A stretch of DNA of 6,440 nt from the NCBI GenBank assembly GCA_017618495.1, contig JAFZUD010000180.1, forward strand, positions 1-6,440, written 5' to 3'. A program made the translations under genes and the position numbers. Position 1 is the first letter of the stretch. Every line of letters begins with the position of its first letter. The DNA is from Bacilli bacterium. Lineage in GTDB: Bacteria > Bacillota_I > Bacilli_A > RFN20 > CAG-826. Positions 1-5,751 of this stretch are shown here, piece after piece. Under the pieces are notes generated by a model. The model did no database searches and was not told where the DNA came from. It saw only the letters and a list, made by a program, of their open reading frames with translations.

Positions 1-1
1 G

Positions 2-952
2 ATCGCCTGGTTCAGCGTCTCTGACTTCCTCACCGTCGGAAACATCCACGTTGAAGCAACCAACCACGATATCCGCATCGGCGAAAGAAACGAGCTTGGT
101 ATGATCGAGTTCGCAGCAGGGGACAGCATCTCCAACGACGGCGAATTCTATCTCACCCCAGTCAGCTCGATGTTCCAGGATAACAGCGTCTATCTTAACG
201 ACAGATTCCCAACCCTCTCTAGCGAATACCCTTCTGCCAGGGGATACCGTCAGACCGGCGAGGCCACAAGTGGCTTCTACCAGCACGAGATCTTCCTCAC
301 TAGCGACGTTGGAACCTATGTCTATCTCGACCCAACCACCTCCGTCAAAGCCAATAACGCCCGCAACGAGGTCACCGCTGTCCAGACCGGCACCAGCGTG
401 GAAGCCCTCAACTCTGTTGAAGACGCCATCCGCGTGTCCTTCTACTCGGAAGATGGATATGTCATTTATGAGCCAAATGTCGAAACTGGAAGCAAGACCA
501 AATTAGGCGGCCTCCTCGATGTCAGCTTCTATGACGGATACATCGATTACAATTCTTCTTTTGAAGAAGTATTGTATGGGGAATATAATGAAGACGCCAA
601 TTTGATTTACGATGACGCCGTCGACCATGATGTCGAACATCATGAATACGACAATGCCAAGCCAGGTGTCGGAGGCAAGACGAAAGCCGGCATCAGGCAT
701 CTTAACCTTGATAAATCGGTCAGCGAAGGAAACCTCAAGATCAAAGAAGAGGAGACCTATTCCCTTTCCGAGCTTCTTCATACGAAGAAGTGGGTGACCT
801 ACATCGCCCCAAACGAGATCAAGAGGCTCGTCATCACCATCTACCTTGAGGGTTGGGACAAAGAATGCTCCAACGACCTCATCAACGCCGCCTTCAATGC
901 GCATATCGCCTTTATGGGTGAGCACCGCACCGTGGCGCCAACAAACAACTAA
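2..952 (+). CDS. Secreted SipW-substrate-like surface protein (TasA/camelysin style), 5' end missing
   Basis: The reading frame is open to the left edge, so the ATG at position 101 is internal and the true start lies outside the window; 316 residues are visible. They begin IAWFSVSD, followed by VGNIHVEATNHDIRI. An AWFS motif just after a signal peptide, then a beta-strand-rich region, is typical of SipW-processed Bacilli proteins such as TasA and camelysin; the signal peptide itself is not in view. The body is rich in Tyr, Asp, Ser and Thr with few Lys, as expected of an exported beta-rich protein. An Asp/His-rich patch (DDAVDHDVEHHEYDN) lies at visible residues 204-218. The C-terminus carries RLVITIYLEGWDKEC, a strand plus EGWD motif that I associate with this protein type, and ends without a membrane anchor or LPXTG signal. 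A SipW-like peptidase gene at 4693 supports the call. The exact role, fibre subunit or other surface protein, is inferred. Confidence 0.72.
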   Translation: MAWFSVSDFLTVGNIHVEATNHDIRIGERNELGMIEFAAGDSISNDGEFYLTPVSSMFQDNSVYLNDRFPTLSSEYPSARGYRQTGEATSGFYQHEIFLTSDVGTYVYLDPTTSVKANNARNEVTAVQTGTSVEALNSVEDAIRVSFYSEDGYVIYEPNVETGSKTKLGGLLDVSFYDGYIDYNSSFEEVLYGEYNEDANLIYDDAVDHDVEHHEYDNAKPGVGGKTKAGIRHLNLDKSVSEGNLKIKEEETYSLSELLHTKKWVTYIAPNEIKRLVITIYLEGWDKECSNDLINAAFNAHIAFMGEHRTVAPTNN

Positions 953-964
953 CACCATCAAAAG

Positions 965-969
965 AGGAG
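965..969 (+). promoter_or_regulatory. Ribosome binding site for the AAA+ gene
   Basis: AGGAG lies within the purine run AAAGAGGAGAGAAA, 7 bases before the ATG at 977. It is a good match to the anti-Shine-Dalgarno sequence and fixes that start. It sits in the 24-base gap after the surface protein gene, consistent with cotranscription. Confidence 0.8.
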
Positions 970-976
970 AGAAATA

Positions 977-2560
977 ATGGAAAACTATTTCAATTACCTT
1001 CGTGAAATGGTCGTCGCCGTATTAACCAATTTCGGCAGATGGCTGAACCAGAGATGGGCCGTCCCGTGGGCCGCTGTCCCAGAGGATTTCGTCCAGTACG
1101 GAATCATTTTCGACAATTTCGCCAGCGGTTTTGGCTTCTGGGGTTGGTTCTTCTTCGTCCTCTTTGCCATTTTCGTCGTCGCAGCGATAGGCGCACTCGT
1201 TTTCCTCATCTATTGGCTGCTTAGAAAATACATCAAGTTCTACCGCACCGAGATCGATCGCGAAAGACTCCGCGAAGAAGTCCAGAACCTTCAGATCGAA
1301 CTCTATAACGCCACCCAAGAAAAGAACAGAATCCTTGGCCTCCAGCTCGATTCCCTTGGCATCTCCCCATCCGAATCGATCTCCGTCGGAGGTTCTAGCG
1401 AGATTTCCGCGACCAATATTGAAGAAACCGAAGAAACAGAAGAAGGAGGGGTCCCAGGCGAGAAAGACGTCAGATTCCCTCGTCTTATCGCCGTCGACGA
1501 GAAATACGCTGAGATTTCCACCCATGTCGAATTGCCAGCAGACGCTTCCGACATCTCCCTCCAGGAAATCGTCGAAAGATTCAGAAACTACGCCGCTTCC
1601 CAGCTCAAACTCTATTACACCATCCCAGCCATGCGCGCTTTCTTCGCTTCCATGGGAACTGGTAAGATCATCATTCTCGAAGGTATTTCCGGTACAGGTA
1701 AAACCTCTTTGCCATACGCTTTGGGAAAATTCTTCCAGAATAACTGCACCATCTGCTCCGTCCAGCCTTCCTGGCGTGACCGTTCCGAGCTCTTAGGCTT
1801 CTATAACGACTTCACCAAGAAGTTCACCGAGACCGAATTCTTAAGAAGCATCTACGAATCCACCTTCAGAGAGGACATCAACCTCATCGTCCTCGATGAG
1901 ATGAACATCGCCCGTATCGAGTACTACTTCGCCGAATTCCTTTCCATCATGGAAATGCCTAACCCATCGGCCTGGAACATCGACCTCATCTCTTCCCCAC
2001 AGAAAGATGATCCTAAGCACCTCCACGATGGTAAACTCCTCATCCCTCAAAACGTCTGGTTCGTCGGCACCGCGAACAACGATGACTCGACCTTCACCAT
2101 CACCGATAAGGTCTATGACCGTGCTATGTCGCTCTTCTTCGATAACAAAGGTATCGCCTTTGAAGCGCCATTCACCGAGGGTCTCCCTCTCCCATTCGAA
2201 TACTTAATGAAGCTTTATGCCGAAGCCAATAGCAACTTCCCGATCTCCGGAAAGACCCTTGAGAAGTTCACTGAGCTTGATGACTTTGTCATCCAGCACT
2301 TCAAGCTTGCCTTTGGTAACCGTATTCTTAAGCAGCTCAATGCCTTCGTCCCATGCTACGTCGCCACCGGCGGAACCGAGCTTGAAGGCGTCGACTACGT
2401 CTTCGCCACGAAGATTCTCAAGAAATTCGAATCCCTTAACATCGCCCACTTACGCGATGACTTAATCGAACTCGATGCCAAACTCACCAAACTCTTTGGC
2501 AAAGCCGAGTTCAAGATGTCGAAAGCCAAGATCGCCGGCTTCCTCAAGGACGTCGGTTAA
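977..2560 (+). CDS. Membrane-anchored McrB-family AAA+ NTPase
   Basis: A 527-residue protein. Residues 53-82 form a strongly hydrophobic helix (WGWFFFVLFAIFVVAAIGAL and onward) followed by basic RKYIKFYR, so the ATPase should face the cytoplasm. Residues 85-125 look like a short coiled coil, and 130-165 an acidic low-complexity linker (EETEETEEGG). The AAA+ core has Walker A GISGTGKTS (236-244), the McrB-like segment VQPSWRDRSELLGFYNDF (262-279), Walker B LIVLDEMNIARIEYYFAEFL (303-322), sensor region FVGTANNDDSTF (362-373) and TDKVYDRA (376-383), whose R382 is a candidate arginine finger. This arrangement is characteristic of McrB relatives, normally the motor of type IV McrBC restriction systems. 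The N-terminus has a membrane anchor instead of a DNA-binding domain. GTP or ATP use cannot be settled from sequence; the N-x-x-D in TANNDD resembles the McrB MNxxD motif. The DUF2357 gene downstream is the expected McrC-like partner. Confidence 0.85.
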   Translation: MENYFNYLREMVVAVLTNFGRWLNQRWAVPWAAVPEDFVQYGIIFDNFASGFGFWGWFFFVLFAIFVVAAIGALVFLIYWLLRKYIKFYRTEIDRERLREEVQNLQIELYNATQEKNRILGLQLDSLGISPSESISVGGSSEISATNIEETEETEEGGVPGEKDVRFPRLIAVDEKYAEISTHVELPADASDISLQEIVERFRNYAASQLKLYYTIPAMRAFFASMGTGKIIILEGISGTGKTSLPYALGKFFQNNCTICSVQPSWRDRSELLGFYNDFTKKFTETEFLRSIYESTFREDINLIVLDEMNIARIEYYFAEFLSIMEMPNPSAWNIDLISSPQKDDPKHLHDGKLLIPQNVWFVGTANNDDSTFTITDKVYDRAMSLFFDNKGIAFEAPFTEGLPLPFEYLMKLYAEANSNFPISGKTLEKFTELDDFVIQHFKLAFGNRILKQLNAFVPCYVATGGTELEGVDYVFATKILKKFESLNIAHLRDDLIELDAKLTKLFGKAEFKMSKAKIAGFLKDVG

Positions 2561-2569
2561 TCTTTAACC
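2555..2569. repeat. Perfect 6-bp inverted repeat at the gene 2 / gene 3 junction
   Basis: GGTTAA-TCT-TTAACC spans the TAA stop of the AAA+ gene and the start of the 40-base gap. As RNA it could form a short hairpin with a 3-base loop. It is A/T-rich and followed by ATAAAAACCCCC rather than a T tract, so it is not a convincing intrinsic terminator. A related TTTTAAACC stands directly before the next ATG. It could be an operator, an RNA processing site or chance. Confidence 0.4.
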
Positions 2570-2600
2570 TATAAAAACCCCCAACAAACTCTTTTAAACC
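2561..2600 (+). other. 40-base gap without a Shine-Dalgarno sequence
   Basis: This is the largest intergenic gap in the window. It is C/A/T-rich (ACCCCCAACAAACTCTTTTA) and contains no AGGAGG-like purine run before the ATG at 2601, unlike the genes starting at 977 and 5748. A TATAAA at 2570-2575 resembles a -10 box, but no TTGACA-like -35 lies 16-18 bases upstream, so I do not call a promoter. Confidence 0.45.
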
Positions 2601-4688
2601 ATGGCCAAAAAGGAAAAAGACACCGCAAAACTGACGCGCGTTCATGCTGACTACATGAAGAAGATGGATTCCCTCATGAAGGGAAGCCTTCCTTTCAAGT
2701 CGTTCGTTGAGGCCATCAAGAAGACCGGGGAGAATAGCGTTTTCCAAAGAAACCGCCACGAAAACAAGACCTACGACGACAAATGGGTCACCGAGCTCGA
2801 CACCGGCTTTGACGCGATCGACCGCATCATCGCCCATCCTCGTACCTTCATCAAGGAGACGCAGGACCTCGTCTTAGCGGGACAAGCCAAGCGTATCAAC
2901 TCAACCTCCATCAGACATCTAGCGTCCCATACCCGTTATATCCATGGCTTCAACAAACAAGGCCAGATCGTCCCTGAACGCATCCTCTCAATCGGTTCCG
3001 ATGTCGATATGCAGATCTATGAGAACCGCGTTCTTATGTCTCTCATCCAAAGGCTCACTTTCTTCGTTGAGAAACGTGTCCAGTTCATCTCGGATAAGGG
3101 TGAGACCCGTAACTCAGATGTTCTTTTCATCCATTCAAAGACCGAGATCGATGGAGTCCGTTACGAAGTCGATAACCGCATCAAGATCTCCATCGAATCC
3201 GACGATAAAGGCGAATACGAGAAGAACAAGATGCTCCTTGCCCGTATCAAGAACCTTTCCGAACGCGTCAACTTCTATATCAAGTCCCCATTCATGGAGG
3301 AGATGAAGGACGCCAAGAGTGTCCACTCACCACTCCAGATGACCAACCTCCTTTTAAAGAACCCTGACTACCATAAAGTCGCGGTCCTTTGGAAGTTCAT
3401 CGATTCATACACCAAACTCGGCATCTCCTTCGATATCGAGGAGAAGAAAGGCGAATTCGATGAGAGCTACTTCAATGAGGTCTATGGGCTTACCGCTGCC
3501 TTAATGGCCACCCTCCATACCCACCTCATCGATAACAGAAATGTCAAAACCAAGGATGAGAAGGAATCCGCCAAAGCGATGACCAAACACTTTGAGCCAA
3601 AGGTCATGCTTTCTTTAGAGGATGAGACCTTCCTTTCCCATAAGTTCCGCTACGACCAGTTCCCAGAGCACGAATCCCTTCTTGTGACCCCAGAAAGAGA
3701 GCTAGAAGAGAAGGATTTCGCCTGGACCCCAGATGAGGTCAAAGCCTTCAAAGAAAGCGACAACGAATACCTGACCGCCGAGATGCTCACCGCCAAAGAG
3801 CTCCGTGAGCAAGCCGAAGAAGAGAGAAACTTCATGGATCAGGAAGCCATCATCGCCGAGATGGAACGCCGTAAAGCGGAAGAGAAGCAAATCGAAGAAG
3901 AACGCGCTGCCGCCGAAGCCAAACGTCAGGCGGAAGAAGCCGAGAAACTAAGAGAACTCGAAGAAAGAATCAGAATCGAGACCGAGATCCGTCTTTCTAG
4001 AGAAAACGAACTCCTCAAGGAAGCGAGAGAAAGAATCCTCGCCATGGCCAAAGAGGACGCTCCTCTTGATGAATCGATCGCCGATGAGCTCGCCAAGACA
4101 AGACCTGCTCCAATCGTCGAAGGACCAGAGCCACTTAGGGAAGAGGCCCTCCCAAAAGAGCCAGAAGAGCAATCCGAAGGGGTTATAGGGGAGTCTGCTC
4201 CAGTTGAGACAGTCTCCGAAGAAGCCCTCTTAGATGGGCCGACCTTCACCGTTCCGGTTGAGCAATATAACGCCGACAAAGAACAGTTAGAGGCCCTCCA
4301 AAAAGAAAACGAGTCCCAAGCCAAGCGAATCGCTGAGCTTGAGGAAAGACTCGCCGAAGAAGAGAAGAACAAAGCCCGCCTTGCCGAAGTCGAAAAAGAG
4401 AAACGCTCCGAAGAAGAAAGAGGAAAGACAGTGACCATCATCGCCCCAAGCAAAAAAATCGAGAAGATCACGCCTACCGTCGTCCGCGTCCGTAGGGATT
4501 ATTCGAAGTACGCCCTCGATATCGGCGGAATCAAGACAGACCCATTCGGACATATCACCTTCGTCGGCAATCCTCACGCTGAGCAGAATAAAGCTGCTTC
4601 GCAGAAATTCATCAAGGTGAAGAAAGACGCCAAAGAAGAGAAACCAGAGAGCAAAGAAAAAGTTTTCCGCATCAAGAAAGCCAAATAG
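2601..4688 (+). CDS. DUF2357/McrC-like protein without visible nuclease, with long coiled-coil C-terminus
   Basis: A 695-residue protein with no signal peptide or membrane helix. Residues 60-155 resemble the DUF2357 domain found in McrC-like partners of McrB NTPases: a helix with PRTFIKE (80-86), SIRHLASHTRYI (103-114), then DVDMQIYENRVLMSLIQRL (134-152), matching the usual Y-E-N-R signature. Residues 251-270 (LLKNPDYHKVAVLWKFIDSY) fit the following helical part. I see no PD-(D/E)XK nuclease signature (a D followed by E/D-x-K in strands) after this. Instead, 395-485 and 555-610 are Glu/Lys/Arg/Ala-rich coiled coils, separated by an acidic Pro-rich linker (488-550). Residues 622-665 form a compact, non-repetitive segment (RRDYSKYALDIGGIKTDPFG), followed by a basic tail. 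The start has no Shine-Dalgarno sequence, but no later Met has a better one. It is probably a structural or adaptor partner of the upstream NTPase; that function is inferred. Confidence 0.7.
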   Translation: MAKKEKDTAKLTRVHADYMKKMDSLMKGSLPFKSFVEAIKKTGENSVFQRNRHENKTYDDKWVTELDTGFDAIDRIIAHPRTFIKETQDLVLAGQAKRINSTSIRHLASHTRYIHGFNKQGQIVPERILSIGSDVDMQIYENRVLMSLIQRLTFFVEKRVQFISDKGETRNSDVLFIHSKTEIDGVRYEVDNRIKISIESDDKGEYEKNKMLLARIKNLSERVNFYIKSPFMEEMKDAKSVHSPLQMTNLLLKNPDYHKVAVLWKFIDSYTKLGISFDIEEKKGEFDESYFNEVYGLTAALMATLHTHLIDNRNVKTKDEKESAKAMTKHFEPKVMLSLEDETFLSHKFRYDQFPEHESLLVTPERELEEKDFAWTPDEVKAFKESDNEYLTAEMLTAKELREQAEEERNFMDQEAIIAEMERRKAEEKQIEEERAAAEAKRQAEEAEKLRELEERIRIETEIRLSRENELLKEARERILAMAKEDAPLDESIADELAKTRPAPIVEGPEPLREEALPKEPEEQSEGVIGESAPVETVSEEALLDGPTFTVPVEQYNADKEQLEALQKENESQAKRIAELEERLAEEEKNKARLAEVEKEKRSEEERGKTVTIIAPSKKIEKITPTVVRVRRDYSKYALDIGGIKTDPFGHITFVGNPHAEQNKAASQKFIKVKKDAKEEKPESKEKVFRIKKAK

Positions 4689-4692
4689 TTAG

Positions 4693-5751
4693 ATGGAAGA
4701 GCAAAAGAAGAAGAAAAAAATCGCCTCGAAGATCGTGGACATCATCCTCGGTGCCCTCATCGTTTTGATTTTGGGACTTCAGATTGACATGTTCATCACC
4801 AAGAACAACAACTATGGCATCCCATCTCTTTTCGGCTATAGCTTCATGGAAGTCCTCACCGACTCAATGGAAGGGAAGAATCCTGATTCCTTTGACGCAG
4901 GCGAGGGGGTCGTCATCCAGAAGAAAGACGTCAATGAAGTCAAAGCCGGCGAGATCATCGCCTTCTATAGCGATACCATCGGATATTGCGTCTCCCACCG
5001 TGTCATCGAAATCGTGGAATCCCCAGCAAAAGCAGGGGAAAAAGGCTCTTTCGAAGTCTCTCCTGCCTTCGAATATAGCATCGATAGCGGTGTCACCTGG
5101 CTCACCGGTGGCGAAACCGTAGAGCTCGAAGAAGGCAAATCCTTCCAGACCCGCTCAAAAGAAGACAAAGAACATACCCTCACCCATGTCATCCCTAACT
5201 ATAGCGGCAAATCCGAGATGACTTTCTATACCTGCGGCGATAATCTCAACGCCGAATGGTACACCAAAGTCACCGGCAAAGCCGTTGAATCAACCTATAG
5301 GGACACCGTCCAATCCAAGTACTACGTTGGCAACGTCATCTCACATAGCCACTTCTTCGGAGGCGTCCTCCATACCGTCCAAAGCGTTTGGTTCGTCCCA
5401 GTCGCCATCTTAGTTCCAATCCTCATCATCGGAGCAATGACGGTTGTTGATTTCATCAAGGGATACCGCGAAGAGAAGAAGAAAGAAGAAGACGAGATGA
5501 ACGCGGAGATGCTTGCCGCTGGCATCGATCCTAGCGACGAGAAATCCGTTCTCATCTTCAAAGAGAAATACCAGATGAGAAAAGAGATCGAGAAAGAGAT
5601 GGAAGCCATGAAGCAAGAGCAGAAGGCCCTCTTCCTCGAAGAATTCAAGAAAGCCAAGGAAGAACTCGCCAAATCGGAGGAGTTCGAAAGAATCAAAGCC
5701 GAAGAAAAAGCCAAGATCATGGCGGAGCTTAAGGAGGCCGAGAGCAAATGA
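4693..5751 (+). CDS. sipW-like: SipW-type (ER-type) signal peptidase I with cytoplasmic coiled-coil tail
   Basis: A 352-residue membrane peptidase of the S26 ER/archaeal/SipW type, which uses a Ser-His pair instead of Ser-Lys. Visible parts: basic N-terminus; membrane helix 11-31; TDSME with nucleophile S58 (56-60); VKAGEIIAFYS (83-93); CVSHRVIEIV with H102 (99-108); TCGDNLNAEW with D183 (180-189); YVGNVISH (211-218); second membrane helix about 233-254. The catalytic part would lie outside the cell and both ends inside. Two additions make it nearly twice the usual SipW length of roughly 190 residues: an insert of about 70 residues between H102 and D183, with YSIDSGVTWLTGG, and a charged coiled-coil tail at 258-352. 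The likely substrate is the AWFS surface protein encoded at the left edge. The gene starts 4 bases after the previous stop, with only a weak AAGAAAG upstream, so its translation is probably coupled. Confidence 0.88.
   Translation: MEEQKKKKKIASKIVDIILGALIVLILGLQIDMFITKNNNYGIPSLFGYSFMEVLTDSMEGKNPDSFDAGEGVVIQKKDVNEVKAGEIIAFYSDTIGYCVSHRVIEIVESPAKAGEKGSFEVSPAFEYSIDSGVTWLTGGETVELEEGKSFQTRSKEDKEHTLTHVIPNYSGKSEMTFYTCGDNLNAEWYTKVTGKAVESTYRDTVQSKYYVGNVISHSHFFGGVLHTVQSVWFVPVAILVPILIIGAMTVVDFIKGYREEKKKEEDEMNAEMLAAGIDPSDEKSVLIFKEKYQMRKEIEKEMEAMKQEQKALFLEEFKKAKEELAKSEEFERIKAEEKAKIMAELKEAESK
5731..5737 (+). promoter_or_regulatory. Strong ribosome binding site inside the end of the signal peptidase gene
   Basis: AAGGAGG lies 10 bases before the ATG at 5748, within the last codons of the peptidase gene. 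It is the strongest Shine-Dalgarno match in the window. With the ATGA stop/start overlap it fixes the start of the last gene. Confidence 0.85.

Noticed and set aside
101..103. ATG at 101 as the start of the first gene
   Set aside because: The same frame continues upstream to the window edge and encodes the AWFS motif; no Shine-Dalgarno sequence precedes this ATG.
503..961. Open frame on the - strand (152 codons) opposite the surface protein gene
   Set aside because: It covers the conserved-looking EGWD end of the + strand gene and shows no recognisable domain; C-ending codon preference on the + strand keeps the opposite frame free of stops.
1415..1450. GAAGAAAC-like repeats in the NTPase linker as a phase-variable tract
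   Set aside because: The repeats are short, imperfect and within a Glu-rich linker; no long uniform repeat that would favour slippage.
1022..1525. Open frame on the - strand (167 codons) opposite the NTPase N-terminus
   Set aside because: It is antisense to a clear membrane helix and linker, with no domain of its own and no gap in the operon for a convergent gene.
2570..2575. Internal promoter with -10 TATAAA
   Set aside because: No TTGACA-like -35 box at the right spacing; a TATAAA in an A/T-rich gap is expected by chance.
2555..2580. Rho-independent terminator after the NTPase gene
   Set aside because: The hairpin stem is only 6 A/T-rich pairs and is followed by ATAAAAACCCCC rather than a T run.
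3926..4471. Long open frame on the - strand opposite the coiled-coil region (181 codons, Ser-rich)
   Set aside because: GAA/GAG-rich coiled-coil codons read backwards as TTC/CTC/TCT, giving a stop-free Ser/Leu-rich artefact. It has no ribosome binding site and lies fully within a well-supported gene.
5749..5751. TGA read as tryptophan (Mycoplasma-type code)
   Set aside because: All Trp codons in the five genes are TGG, a strong ribosome binding site and ATG overlap this TGA, and readthrough would add only seven residues before TAG.
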